Part shown: in pieces, positions 44,959 through 54,558 of the stretch | How the letters are laid out: the number at the start of each line of letters is the position of its first letter | Numbering within the stretch: position 1 is the first letter of the stretch | From: Achromobacter agilis | GTDB lineage: Bacteria; Pseudomonadota; Gammaproteobacteria; Burkholderiales; Burkholderiaceae_B | Reading direction: 5' to 3' | NCBI RefSeq assembly: GCF_900496965.1 | Contig: NZ_UFQB01000036.1 | Coordinates: 1 to 54,558, forward strand | DNA: 54,558 nt | The notes under the pieces: generated by a model | Told to the model about the DNA's origin: nothing | Database searches by the model: none | What the model saw: the letters and a program-made list of their open reading frames with translations, nothing else | Made by a program: the position numbers and the translations under genes

Positions 44959-45720
44959 CTAGAACGGCGGGACGGGCGCCAGCTGCGCGCGGATCAGGTC
45001 GGCGATGCTGCGCTGGCGCGGCGCCTGCATGCGGCTGATCAGGCTGGACACACTGACGGCCAGCCGCGGATACCCCGCGGCATCGCACAGCGCCACTCCC
45101 ACGCCCAGCACGCCAGGCACCGCGGCATTGCCCACCACGGACCAGCCCCGGCCCCGGGTATTCTCCACCAGGCGGCGCATCTGGGCGACCGTCATGCCCC
45201 CGTAGGCGCGCAGCGCCTGCTCGTTCTGCGCCATCACCTCTTCGGCCTCATCGGGCGGCAGCGCCGCCAAGAGCGCGAGCCCGGCCGCGCCCACGCCCAG
45301 CGGCTGGCGATGCCCCACCGTCACCGCCAGCACCTGCACCGGATAGTTGCCCACTTCCCGGTGCAGGCAGAGCGAATCGTTCCCCGCCCGGCAGATGAGA
45401 AAAGCGGAATCGCCGCTCACGTCGCTGATCTGGCGCAGCACCGGCCGCAGGCCGCGCACGGCCTGGGCGTGCGGGTCGCCAGCCATCATCACGCCCAGTT
45501 CGGCCACGCGCCAGCGCGGCGCCTCCGACTCGCGCAGCGCATATCCCTCCTGCACCAGCACGTCGAGATAGCGGTAGACGGTGGACCGCTGCATGCCCGC
45601 CGCCCGCGCGATATCGACGACGTGCATCCCCGCCGCGCCGGCCTGGCGCAGGACGCCCAGCACGCGCAAGCCGCGGCGCAATACGCGCGGCCCCGCCTCT
45701 TCCGATTCTGGTTTGTTCAA
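44959..45720 (-). CDS. IclR-family transcriptional regulator
   Basis: About 253 residues: winged helix (RRGLRVLGVLRQAGAAGMHV, GMQRSTVYRYLDVLVQEGYA) and IclR effector domain (DSAFLICRAGNDSLCLHREV, VGHRQPLGVGAAGLALLAAL). No ATG fits. TTG at 45720 gives MNKPESEEAG and is chosen on family length; another TTG at 45756 is possible. Divergent from a Bug receptor-led operon, with a TGTCCAAATATTAGACA palindrome in the spacer. Confidence 0.87.
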   Translation of the reverse strand: MNKPESEEAGPRVLRRGLRVLGVLRQAGAAGMHVVDIARAAGMQRSTVYRYLDVLVQEGYALRESEAPRWRVAELGVMMAGDPHAQAVRGLRPVLRQISDVSGDSAFLICRAGNDSLCLHREVGNYPVQVLAVTVGHRQPLGVGAAGLALLAALPPDEAEEVMAQNEQALRAYGGMTVAQMRRLVENTRGRGWSVVGNAAVPGVLGVGVALCDAAGYPRLAVSVSSLISRMQAPRQRSIADLIRAQLAPVPPF

Positions 45721-45787
45721 TTTCTGGACACGTTGCGTTGATGAGGGCTCTATCAAAGCCCAATATGAAGCGGGACAGACAAAGAGC

Positions 45788-45804
45788 TGTCCAAATATTA
45801 GACA
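45788..45804. promoter_or_regulatory. Putative IclR operator
   Basis: TGTCCAAATATTAGACA is a near-perfect inverted repeat 20 bp before the Bug receptor start. A related TGTCCAGAAA half-site lies on the minus strand at 45721-45730 next to the regulator start. Binding by the adjacent IclR protein is inferred. Confidence 0.55.
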
Positions 45805-45823
45805 AAACAGGACGGAGACAACA

Positions 45824-46804
45824 ATGAAGACTCTCAGCAAGCGGTGGGCCGCGGCGACGGCCCTGGCCACGGTTATCGCGGCCCCTGCCCTCGCGGCCAA
45901 GCCCTATCCCGAGCGTCCCGTGACGCTGGTCGTCGGCTACGCCGCCGGCGGCGCCACCGACATCGTGGCGCGCCTGGTGGCGAAAACGCTCTCGGAAGAA
46001 CTGGGCCAGACCTTCCTCGTCGAGAACAAGACGGGGGCCAACAGCAACATCGGCGCGGAAATCGTCTCGCGCGCCGCGCCCGACGGCTACACGCTGTATG
46101 TCGGCTCGATCGCCAACACGATCAACCGTTCGCTCTACAGCCAGTTGAACTACGACTTCGTGAAGGGTTTCGAGCCCGTCGGCCTGCTGGCGACCATTCC
46201 GAACATCCTGGTGGTCAATCCCAAGCTGCCGGTCAAGACCGTGCAGGAATACATCGCCTACGCCAAGGCGCACCCCGGCAAGCTGACCTGCGCGTCGTCC
46301 GGAAGCGGCTCGTCCATCCACCTGTCCTGCGAGCTGTTCAAGATGCAGACCGGCACCGACATCCTGCACGTGCCGTATCGCGGCAGCGGCCCGGCGGTGG
46401 CCGACCTGCTGGGCGGCCAGGTGGATTCCATGTTCGACAACCTGCCCTCGTCCCTGCCGCACGTGCAGGCCGGCAAGCTGCGCGCCATTGGCGTGACCTC
46501 GCCCCAGCGCCTGGACTCCGTGCCTGGCGCGCCCACCCTGGCGGAATCCGGGCTGCCCGGCTTCGACGTGGAGTCCTGGTTCGGCCTGGTCGCGCCCGCG
46601 GGCACGCCCAAGCCGGTCATCGACCGCCTCAACCAGGCCCTGAACAAGGCGCTGGCCAGCCCCGCGCTGCAGGCCTCGTACAAACAGTCCGGCTTCTACG
46701 CGCCGCAACCGCCCAATTCGCCCGAATCGTTCGGCAAGAAGATTGCCAGCGAAATCGACAAATGGGGCGCCGTCGTCAAAAACGCCAATCTCAAAGCCAA
46801 CTAG
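45824..46804 (+). CDS. Bug-family tripartite tricarboxylate receptor (TctC)
   Basis: A 326-residue periplasmic solute receptor with signal peptide (ALATVIAAPALAA). Family motifs: RPVTLVVGYAAGGATDIVAR, ENKTGANSNIGAEIVSRAAP, HVPYRGSGPAVADLLGGQVD. Such proteins bind carboxylates for TctAB permeases; no tctA or tctB is nearby, so it is an orphan receptor as is common in Bordetella-like bacteria. First gene of an operon with acyl-CoA synthetase and citryl-CoA lyase homologues, so it probably captures their organic-acid substrate. Confidence 0.92.
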   Translation: MKTLSKRWAAATALATVIAAPALAAKPYPERPVTLVVGYAAGGATDIVARLVAKTLSEELGQTFLVENKTGANSNIGAEIVSRAAPDGYTLYVGSIANTINRSLYSQLNYDFVKGFEPVGLLATIPNILVVNPKLPVKTVQEYIAYAKAHPGKLTCASSGSGSSIHLSCELFKMQTGTDILHVPYRGSGPAVADLLGGQVDSMFDNLPSSLPHVQAGKLRAIGVTSPQRLDSVPGAPTLAESGLPGFDVESWFGLVAPAGTPKPVIDRLNQALNKALASPALQASYKQSGFYAPQPPNSPESFGKKIASEIDKWGAVVKNANLKAN

Positions 46805-46831
46805 GGCCTGTCCACACGCCAAGGAGCACAG

Positions 46832-48345
<1,514 letters not shown>

Positions 48346-48349
<4 letters not shown>

Positions 48350-49134
48350 AAACGCCCGAAACCCGCCTCTGCGCCCATCACCTCACCGGCATGTCCTATC
48401 GCGACGTCGATCTGGTCGAGGACCTGATCGGCAAGAAGACCTTCACCGAAGTCATGATCATGCAGATCCTGGGCCGAGAGGCGCGGCCCGTCGATCTGCG
48501 CATCGTCGACGCGGTGCTCGTCACGCTGATGGAACATGGCATGACGCCCAGCGCCATCGCCACGCGCCTGATCTACATGAGCGCGCCGGAAAACCTGCAG
48601 GGCGCGGTCGCCTCCGGCCTGATGGCGGTGGGCAGCCAGTTCGTCGGCACCATGGAAAACTGCTCGCGCCTGCTGGACCGCATCCGCCAGGCGGCGGACG
48701 GGCAGGCCGAGGCGCTGGCCATCGCCCGTGAGTTCCGCGAGTCGCGCCGCGCCCTGCCCGGCTTCGGCCATCACCTGCACAAGCCCGACGACCCGCGCTC
48801 GATAAAGCTGCTGGCGCTGGCGGAGGCCGAGCCGGACCTGGCGGGGGATGCGGTCAAGGCGCTGCGCCTGCTCGCCGCCGCGGTAGACACGACCTACGGC
48901 AAGCACATCACCATCAACGCCACCGGCGCGGTGGCCGCGCTGCTGAGTGAAATCGGCGTGCCCACCGACCTGATGCGCGGCTTCGCCGTCATCTCGCGCG
49001 CCGCCGGCCTGGTGTCTCATGTGGCGGAAGAACAGCAAAGCCCGTCCGGCCGCTACATCTGGGAAACCATCGACCACGCCATTCCCTACGTCGGCGCCGG
49101 CAAGACGCGCGAGCAGGGCGAAGGCCAGCCATGA
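48346..49134 (+). CDS. Citryl-CoA lyase-like protein (citrate-synthase fold)
   Basis: A 262-residue protein related to the C-terminal citrate-synthase-like domain of ATP-citrate lyase and to citryl-CoA lyase. Visible: a citrate-synthase-type signature PGFGHHLHKPDDPRSIKLLA, NATGAVAALLSEIGVP and AVISRAAGLVSHVAEEQ. It is much shorter than citrate synthase, as expected for a lyase. Likely cleaves a 3-hydroxy-3-carboxyacyl-CoA made by the upstream ligase into acetyl-CoA (or analogue) and a 2-oxoacid. Coupled by ATGA overlaps on both sides. Confidence 0.85.
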
Positions 49135-49940
49135 CGGCCGGCAGCGATATCCGCCTGGCCGGCAAGATCGTCCTGGTGGCCGGGGCCGGCTCCTCGGCAG
49201 CCGGCTGGAGCATCGGCAAGGCCAGCTGCGTGACGATGGCGCGCCAGGGCGCTTCGATCGTGGCGCTGGACGCCAACCTGGACGCCGCCGAAGAGGCCGC
49301 CCACGAGGTCGAACAGGCCGGCGGCAACGCCCTGCCCTTGCGAGCGGACGTTGCCGATCCCGATGGCATGCGGGCTGCGGTGGACGCCGCGCTGCGCCGC
49401 TATGGACGCATCGACGTCCTGCAGGCTAATGCGGGCATCGGCAAGGTGGGAGGGCCGGAGGACATTGCCCTGGAAGACTGGGACCGCATTCAGCAGGTGA
49501 ACGTGACCAGCCTGCTCATCGCCACGCGCCTGCTCGCGCCGCTCATGCGCGAGCAAGGCGGCGGCGCCATCGTTGCCGTGTCGTCCGTGGCGGGCATCCG
49601 CTATACGGGGTATCCGCACCTGGCGTACAGCGTGAGCAAGGCGGCCGTGATCCATTTTGCGCGGATGGCGGCGCAGCAATATGCCGCCGACCGCATCCGC
49701 GTGAATACGGTCATTCCGGGCCTGATCGATACGCCGCGCGTGGCGAAGAATGTTGCGCGCATGTTCGCTGCCGACGCCCGCGCCGCCAGCGCGGCGCGCG
49801 ACAGGCAGGTGCCGATGGGCCGCATGGGCACGCCGTGGGAAGTGGCCAACGCCGTGGCGTTCCTGGCCTCGGACGAGGCATCCTATATCACCGGCACCGA
49901 ACTGGTCGTGGATGGCGGCCTGACGGGCAGGTACGCGTGA
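49131..49940 (+). CDS. Short-chain dehydrogenase/reductase
   Basis: A 269-residue SDR with an unusual, longer cofactor loop (VAGAGSSAAGWSIGKAS instead of TGxxxGIG), then LDANLDAA (NAD-type), QANAGIGKVG, VSSVAGIRYTG, YSVSKAAVIH and NTVIPGLIDTPRV. The variant loop occurs in a distinct SDR group. Last gene of the IclR-controlled operon; probably oxidises a hydroxyacid to the form activated by the ligase. Confidence 0.88.
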   Translation: MTAGSDIRLAGKIVLVAGAGSSAAGWSIGKASCVTMARQGASIVALDANLDAAEEAAHEVEQAGGNALPLRADVADPDGMRAAVDAALRRYGRIDVLQANAGIGKVGGPEDIALEDWDRIQQVNVTSLLIATRLLAPLMREQGGGAIVAVSSVAGIRYTGYPHLAYSVSKAAVIHFARMAAQQYAADRIRVNTVIPGLIDTPRVAKNVARMFAADARAASAARDRQVPMGRMGTPWEVANAVAFLASDEASYITGTELVVDGGLTGRYA

Positions 49941-49952
49941 GCGGCGTACGCG

Positions 49953-50516
49953 CTATTTCATGCCTTCCCAATGCGGGCCCGGCACCACGATATCGAAGAG
50001 CTCCAGCACGCGCGCCACGGTGTGATCCACCATCTCCTCGATGGATGCCGGCCGGTGGTAGAACGCCGGCAGCGGCGGAAACACGATGCCGCCCATCTCC
50101 GTCACGGCCGTCATGTTGCGCAGGTGCGCCAGGTTGAAGGGCGTCTCGCGCACCATCATCACCAGGCGCCGGCGCTCCTTGAGGGTAACGTCGGCGGCGC
50201 GCGTAATCAGGTTGTCTGACAGGCCGTGCGCCACCGCCGCCAGCGTGCGCATCGAACACGGCACGATCACCATGCCCGCGGTCTGGAACGCACCGCTGGC
50301 CAGCGTGGCGCCCACGTCGCGCACGCTGTGCACGTGGTCGGCCAGGGCGTAGACGTCGTGGCGGCTGACGTCCAGTTCGTGCTTGATGTTCAGCACGCCG
50401 GACGCCGACACCACCAGATGCGTCTCCACATCGTCCACGCCACGCAATGCCTGCAGCATGCGCACGGCGTAGAGCGCCCCGGTGGCGCCCGTGATGCCGA
50501 TGACAAGCCGCCGCAT
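49953..50516 (-). CDS. ubiX: Flavin prenyltransferase
   Basis: A 187-residue enzyme making prenylated FMN, the cofactor of UbiD-type decarboxylases (ubiquinone synthesis). Visible: GITGATGALYAVRMLQAL, VPCSMRTLAAVAHGLSDNLI, the pattern R-A-A-D-V-x-L-K-E-R-R-x-L-V, and ETPFNLAHLRNM. Normal length. Lies 7 bp downstream of grxD on the same strand. Confidence 0.94.
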   Translation of the reverse strand: MRRLVIGITGATGALYAVRMLQALRGVDDVETHLVVSASGVLNIKHELDVSRHDVYALADHVHSVRDVGATLASGAFQTAGMVIVPCSMRTLAAVAHGLSDNLITRAADVTLKERRRLVMMVRETPFNLAHLRNMTAVTEMGGIVFPPLPAFYHRPASIEEMVDHTVARVLELFDIVVPGPHWEGMK

Positions 50517-50523
50517 GGGCCGC

Positions 50524-50850
50524 TTAGGCCATCGCGCCGGATTGCTCCAGCAGGGTCTTCAGTTCGCCGGACTCGTTCATCTCGTTCATGATGTCCGAAC
50601 CGCCGACGAACTCGCCGCCCACGTACAGCTGCGGGATGGTGGGCCAGTTGGAGAATTCCTTGATGCCCTGGCGGACTTCGTCGTCCTCGAGCACATTGAC
50701 GGTGACCAGCTTCTTCACGCCACAGCCCTTCAGGATCTGGATGGCCTTGCCGGAAAAGCCGCATTGCGGGAACTGGGCGGTGCCCTTCATGAACAGCACG
50801 ACGGAGTGCTGGGTCACGGTTTCGCGGATGAATTCTTGAACGTCGCTCAT
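50524..50850 (-). CDS. grxD: Monothiol glutaredoxin
   Basis: A 108-residue monothiol glutaredoxin with the CGFS active site ([16 protein letters not shown], Cys about 30), [20 protein letters not shown] and [18 protein letters not shown]. Carries or donates 2Fe-2S clusters together with glutathione. The start at 50850 gives the standard N-terminus. Operon order hemA-prfA-prmC-grxD-ubiX. Confidence 0.95.
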   Translation of the reverse strand: MSDVQEFIRETVTQHSVVLFMKGTAQFPQCGFSGKAIQILKGCGVKKLVTVNVLEDDEVRQGIKEFSNWPTIPQLYVGGEFVGGSDIMNEMNESGELKTLLEQSGAMA

Positions 50851-50944
50851 GGTGGTCTCTTGGACAGGCGTAGGGGAATACGCCAATTATAGGTACAGCA
50901 AGAAAATTCGCCCGGATACCCCGGGCGCGGCACCGGGAATCCCC

Positions 50945-51769
50945 TCAGCCGGGAAGCCGGCCGCCGGAGATCCGTTCGATGCCGGCGAGGTCCCGACGGC
51001 TGTGCACGGCGTCGAATCCCGCCTCGGCCAGCAACTCCCGGACCGCCTGCGCCTGGTCCCAGCCGTGTTCCATCCACAGGGCGCCGCCCCGTTTCAGGTG
51101 GCGGCGGGCGCCCTGCACGATGCGGGCCAGATCTTCCAGGCCTCCCGCGCCGTCGGTCAGCGCGCCCCGCGGCTCGAAACGCACGTCGCCCTGGTCGAGA
51201 TGCGGGTCGTCGCAGGCCACGTAGGGGGGATTGGATACGATCAGGTCGAAGCCTTCGCCCGCGGGCACGGCTTCGTACCAGCTGCCTTCGACCAGGCGGA
51301 CGGACGCGGCCAGATCCCAGGCGTTGGCGGCCGCCACGGCCAGCGCGGCCGCGCTGACATCGGACGCCATCACCCGCGCGTCGCGGCGCGCCAGGGCGAT
51401 CGAGATCGCGATGGCCCCGCTGCCCGTGCCCAGGTCCAGCACGGCGGGCGCCGCCAGCCCGGCCAGGCATTCCAGCGCGGTCTCGACCAGCACCTCGGTA
51501 TCCGGGCGCGGGATCAGCACGTCGGGGCTGACGCGGAAGCGGTGCCCCATGAACTCGCGGTGGCCCAGCAGATAGGCCATGGGCTCGCCGGACAGGCGCC
51601 GCTGGGCCAGCGACTCGTAGGCGGCGGCCACCTCGGGCAGCAGCGGGTCGGTGTCATGCGCCAGCAGCCAGGCGCGCGGCTTTCCCAGCACATGCTCCAG
51701 CAGCATGCGCACCTCCAGCCTGGGCAGGCGCGTGTCGATCAGCAGGGTCTTCAGCTGGGGCGGCGTCAT
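50945..51769 (-). CDS. prmC: Peptide chain release factor N5-glutamine methyltransferase
   Basis: A 274-residue SAM-dependent methyltransferase that methylates the GGQ glutamine of release factors. Visible: helical N-terminal domain, PRPDTEVLVE, SAM loop VLDLGTGSGAIAISIAL and catalytic NPPYV (in FDLIVSNPPYVACDD). It follows prfA, its substrate's gene, by 13 bp. Confidence 0.95.
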   Translation of the reverse strand: MTPPQLKTLLIDTRLPRLEVRMLLEHVLGKPRAWLLAHDTDPLLPEVAAAYESLAQRRLSGEPMAYLLGHREFMGHRFRVSPDVLIPRPDTEVLVETALECLAGLAAPAVLDLGTGSGAIAISIALARRDARVMASDVSAAALAVAAANAWDLAASVRLVEGSWYEAVPAGEGFDLIVSNPPYVACDDPHLDQGDVRFEPRGALTDGAGGLEDLARIVQGARRHLKRGGALWMEHGWDQAQAVRELLAEAGFDAVHSRRDLAGIERISGGRLPG

Positions 51770-51782
51770 GGCGAGCGCCGCT

Positions 51783-52865
51783 TCAGATGTCGTCGCCCAG
51801 CGCCGCCAACTGCTCGGCCTGGTGCTCGGCGATCAGGGCGCCGGTCAGCTCTTCCAGATCGCCTTCCATGATCTGCTGCAGCTTGTACAGCGTCAGGTTG
51901 ATGCGGTGGTCGGTCACCCGACCCTGGGGGAAGTTATAGGTGCGGATGCGCTCGGAACGGTCGCCCGAACCGATCAGGCTCTTGCGCTCGGCCGCTTCTT
52001 TGCTCTGCCGCTCGCGGACTTCCTTGTCCTTCAGGCGCGCGGCCAGGACCTGCATGGCCTTGTCCTTGTTGCGGTGCTGGGAACGGTCGTCCTGGCATTC
52101 CACCACCAGCCCGGTCGGCAAGTGGGTGATGCGCACGGCCGAGTCGGTCTTGTTGATGTGCTGCCCGCCCGCGCCGCTGGCGCGGAAGGTATCGATGCGC
52201 AGGTCGTTCGGGTTGATGACGATGTCCGACATCTCGTCCGCTTCCGCCATGATCGCCACGGTGCAGGCCGACGTATGGATGCGGCCCTGCGCCTCGGTGG
52301 CGGGCACGCGCTGCACCCGGTGCGCGCCGGATTCGAATTTCAGGCGGCCATAGGCGCCGTCGCCGTCGATGCGCGCGATCACTTCCTTGTAGCCGCCCAG
52401 CTCCGACGCGCTTTCCGACATCAGTTCGACGCGCCAGCCGCGCTGTTCCGCGTACCGGGTGTACATGCGCAGCAGGTCGCCCGAGAACAGCGCACTTTCG
52501 TCGCCGCCCGTGCCCGCGCGGATTTCCAGGAACACGCTGCGCCCGTCGTTGGGGTCGCGCGGCAGCAACAGCAGCTGCAGCGCACCTTCCAGTTCCTCCA
52601 GCTTGACGCGCCCGGACTTGATCTCGTCTTCGGCCATGGCCTTCAGATCAGGGTCGGACAGCATCTCCTGGGCGGCCGCCAGGTCCTCTTCGGTACGGGC
52701 GAAGGCAGTGAACGCCTCGACCACGGGCTCCAGTTCGGCGCGCTCACGCGAGAGCTTGCGGAAACGATCCATATCGGACGCGGTTTCCGGTTCGGCAAGC
52801 AAGGCGTCGACCTCGATGAGGCGGTGGCACAAATGCTCCAGCCGGCTGCGCATGGAAGATTTCAT
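51783..52865 (-). CDS. prfA: Peptide chain release factor 1
   Basis: A 360-residue release factor for UAA/UAG stops. Visible: the catalytic [20 protein letters not shown] with GGQ at about 233-235, the domain-2 region [20 protein letters not shown], and [20 protein letters not shown]. The start at 52865 ([12 protein letters not shown]) is preferred; ATG 52853 is possible. Lies downstream of hemA behind a terminator. Confidence 0.96.
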   Translation of the reverse strand: MKSSMRSRLEHLCHRLIEVDALLAEPETASDMDRFRKLSRERAELEPVVEAFTAFARTEEDLAAAQEMLSDPDLKAMAEDEIKSGRVKLEELEGALQLLLLPRDPNDGRSVFLEIRAGTGGDESALFSGDLLRMYTRYAEQRGWRVELMSESASELGGYKEVIARIDGDGAYGRLKFESGAHRVQRVPATEAQGRIHTSACTVAIMAEADEMSDIVINPNDLRIDTFRASGAGGQHINKTDSAVRITHLPTGLVVECQDDRSQHRNKDKAMQVLAARLKDKEVRERQSKEAAERKSLIGSGDRSERIRTYNFPQGRVTDHRINLTLYKLQQIMEGDLEELTGALIAEHQAEQLAALGDDI

Positions 52866-52908
52866 GGGGAATGACCAAAAAGAAAGCGGAAAAGCGGAGC
52901 GGACGCCC

Positions 52909-52938
52909 AAAAAACGAACGCCCGCCAGAGAGGGCGGG
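52909..52938 (-). terminator. Terminator between hemA and prfA
   Basis: On the minus strand, CCCGCC pairs with GGCGGG (52938-52933 and 52926-52921) around a 6-base loop, followed by CGTTCGTTTTTT (A-run 52909-52914 on the plus strand). It sits between the hemA stop and the prfA start, so prfA needs read-through or its own promoter. Confidence 0.75.
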
Positions 52939-52954
52939 ACGTGGGACAGCGTCG

Positions 52955-54229
52955 CTAACGGCGGGAATCGCGGCCGGGAAACAGGCGCGGCATCCAGGCA
53001 AGCAGCTGCTTGCGGTCGTCGCCTTCGCTGCGGTTCAGGGCCGCCAGCGGGCCGTGCAGATATTTCTGCGTCAGGCCATGGGCCAGCTGCTCGAGCACGG
53101 CTTCGGGCGATTCGCCCCGCGCCAGCAGCTTACGGGCGCGCTCCAGCTCGGCGCTGCGGACGTCCTCGGCGGCCTGGTGCAAGTCGCGGATGACGGGAAC
53201 CACTTCGCGGGACTGCATCCAGTGCATGAAGCCCTGGACGCGGGTTTCGATGATGGCTTCGGCCTGCACGACCGCGGCGCGGCGCGCATCCGTGCCGGTC
53301 TGCACCAGGCGGCCCAGGTCGTCCACCGAGTACAGGTAGACGTCGTCCAGGCGGCCGACTTCGGGCTCGATGTCGCGCGGCACGGCCAAGTCGATCATGA
53401 CCATCGGACGGTGGCGGCGCAGGCGCGTGGCCCGTTCCACCATCCCCAGGCCGAGGATGGGCAGCGAGCTTGCCGTACAGGACACGATGACGTCGAACTC
53501 GGACAGTCGGTCGGTCAGGTCGGACAGCTTCATGGTGCTGGCCGAAAAGCGGTTGGCCAGGATTTCGGCGCGCTCGGCCGTGCGATTGGCCACCACCATG
53601 CTGCGCGGACGCTGCGCGGCGAAGTGCGTGGCGCACAATTCGATCATTTCGCCCGCGCCGATGAACAGCGTGCGGGCCTGGTCCAGGTTGCCGAACACGC
53701 GCTCGGCCAGGCGGACGGCGGCGGCGGCCATGGATACCGACTGCGCCCCGATGGCGGTCTGCGACCGCACTTCCTTGGCCACCGAGAAGGTGCGCTGGAA
53801 CATCTGGTGCAGCAAGGTGCCCAGGGCCCCGGCTTCGCCGGCGGCGCGCACCGCGTCTTTCATCTGGCCCACGATCTGGGTTTCGCCCAGCACCATGGAG
53901 TCCAGGCCGCTGGCCACGCGGAAAGCGTGGCGCACGGCGTCGTCCTGGTGATGGCGGTACAGGTGCGGGCGCAGCGTGCCGGCGTCCAGGCGGTTGTGTT
54001 CAGCCAGCCAGGCGGGCAGCTGATCCGCCACGTGGCCGTCGGCCGCGCAATAGATCTCGGTTCGGTTACAGGTGGACAGGATCGCGGCTTCGCGCACGGA
54101 GCCGCCGAACGCCGAGCGCAGGCCTTCCAGGGCGGGCTTTACCAGATCGACGGGCATGGACACGCGTTCGCGGACCGAAACCGGCGCGGACGTGTGATTC
54201 AGACCGAAGGCAAGGACAGCTACCGACAT
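52955..54229 (-). CDS. hemA: Glutamyl-tRNA reductase
   Basis: A 424-residue enzyme reducing Glu-tRNA to glutamate-1-semialdehyde, the first step of C5 heme synthesis. Visible: [16 protein letters not shown], catalytic Cys in [11 protein letters not shown] (about 52), [20 protein letters not shown] site [27 protein letters not shown] and a C-terminal dimerisation helix. The start at 54229 (MSVAVLAFG) gives the family N-terminus. Divergent from the tRNA-Phe gene. Confidence 0.95.
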   Translation of the reverse strand: MSVAVLAFGLNHTSAPVSVRERVSMPVDLVKPALEGLRSAFGGSVREAAILSTCNRTEIYCAADGHVADQLPAWLAEHNRLDAGTLRPHLYRHHQDDAVRHAFRVASGLDSMVLGETQIVGQMKDAVRAAGEAGALGTLLHQMFQRTFSVAKEVRSQTAIGAQSVSMAAAAVRLAERVFGNLDQARTLFIGAGEMIELCATHFAAQRPRSMVVANRTAERAEILANRFSASTMKLSDLTDRLSEFDVIVSCTASSLPILGLGMVERATRLRRHRPMVMIDLAVPRDIEPEVGRLDDVYLYSVDDLGRLVQTGTDARRAAVVQAEAIIETRVQGFMHWMQSREVVPVIRDLHQAAEDVRSAELERARKLLARGESPEAVLEQLAHGLTQKYLHGPLAALNRSEGDDRKQLLAWMPRLFPGRDSRR

Positions 54230-54486
54230 GGGGAAGGGACGGCCAGGCCATCCGCGCGTAAGCGTTAAAACTGCCACCAGAAACAACTGCGCCACAGGAA
54301 AGGCCCGTAGCGGCAGACCGCTAATGATTATACCCCTGCGGGTTATCCCCAGGCCAGCCCGCCGCCCAACCGCGCCCCTGAGCCGCACCTTTCGTGCCCT
54401 CTAACCAACACTTGGGGCGATTCCGGCCGCGGCGAAGCATGTTCAGGCATTTTTAACCACGGCTGGCACAAGCCCGAAAAATTGTG

Positions 54487-54492
54487 TATAGT
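54487..54492 (+). promoter_or_regulatory. Probable -10 of the tRNA-Phe promoter
   Basis: TATAGT at 54487-54492 sits 14 bp before the tRNA start. TGGCAC at 54464-54469 with 17-bp spacing is a weak -35 candidate. Assignment by position and consensus only. Confidence 0.45.
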
Positions 54493-54505
54493 TGCGGACT
54501 TCGTT

Positions 54506-54558
54506 GGCCTGGTAGCTCAGTCGGTAGAGCAGAGGATTGAAAATCCTTGTGTCGGTGG
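54506..54558 (+). tRNA. tRNA-Phe (GAA), cut by window edge
   Basis: The first 53 nt of a tRNA: acceptor strand GGCCTGG, D-arm AGCTCAGTCGGTAGAGC, and anticodon arm GAGGA-TTGAAAA-TCCTT with anticodon GAA. The T-arm and 3' acceptor strand lie beyond the window. It matches bacterial tRNA-Phe closely in the D and anticodon arms. Confidence 0.95.

Overview
The window is a GC-rich chromosomal segment, most likely from an Alcaligenaceae betaproteobacterium (Achromobacter/Bordetella group). This is inferred from the gene order hemA-prfA-prmC-grxD-ubiX, a Bug-type orphan tricarboxylate-binding protein, a DUF2970 protein, a sulfite reductase followed by a DUF934 protein, many LysR/IclR-controlled catabolic genes, and dispersed GGTGTCAGACACC-type palindromes. 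No phage, plasmid, transposase, CRISPR or rRNA was seen. One tRNA (Phe) starts at the right edge and is cut off by it.

Layout. 1-2111: end of a 2-oxoacid dehydrogenase E2 gene and its E3 (lpd). 2155-3036: LysR regulator. 3037-3782: repeat-bearing non-coding stretch and the ilvD terminator. 3783-6579: ilvD and an AraC regulator. 6898-7962: a leuA gene cut off after its catalytic barrel, with the break abutting a convergent LysR gene. That LysR gene is divergent from a GNAT acetyltransferase-MFS exporter pair (8880-10597). 10610-13261: queC followed by a duplicated YcxB-like membrane protein and a secreted protein. 13455-16304: ppc, followed by an intergenic stretch with two 65-bp inverted-repeat units. 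16861-20231: 3-hydroxyacyl-CoA dehydrogenase, AtoE-type short-chain fatty acid permease and an SDR.

20279-25105 is a beta-ketoadipate module: an IclR (PcaR-like) regulator divergent from pcaI-pcaJ-catC-yciI-pcaD-cyclase, with a near-perfect inverted-repeat operator between them. 25181-28294 holds two small secreted proteins, an MFS exporter under a Fur box, and a beta-carbonic anhydrase. 28340-38599 is a coherent but unassigned catabolic cluster: a GntR/FCD regulator divergent from an SDR, a complete LIV-type ABC importer (livJHMGF), two more SDRs, a FAD dehydrogenase resembling ketosteroid dehydrogenases, and a glutathione S-transferase. TGTATACA boxes lie in the divergent promoter region. 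39426-41953: a DUF3100 membrane protein divergent from a LysR regulator. 42030-44937: DUF2970, sulfite reductase, DUF934. 44959-49940: a second unassigned catabolic operon under an IclR regulator: Bug solute receptor, acyl-CoA synthetase, citryl-CoA-lyase-like enzyme, SDR. 49953-54229: housekeeping block ubiX, grxD, prmC, prfA, hemA. 54506-end: tRNA-Phe.

The most interesting candidates for undescribed biology are the GntR/LIV/SDR/FAD/GST cluster, the IclR/Bug/acyl-CoA ligase/citryl-CoA lyase/SDR operon, the paired-palindrome repeat family, the Fur-controlled lone exporter and the truncated leuA junction. All functional statements are from reading motifs by eye; no database search was run.
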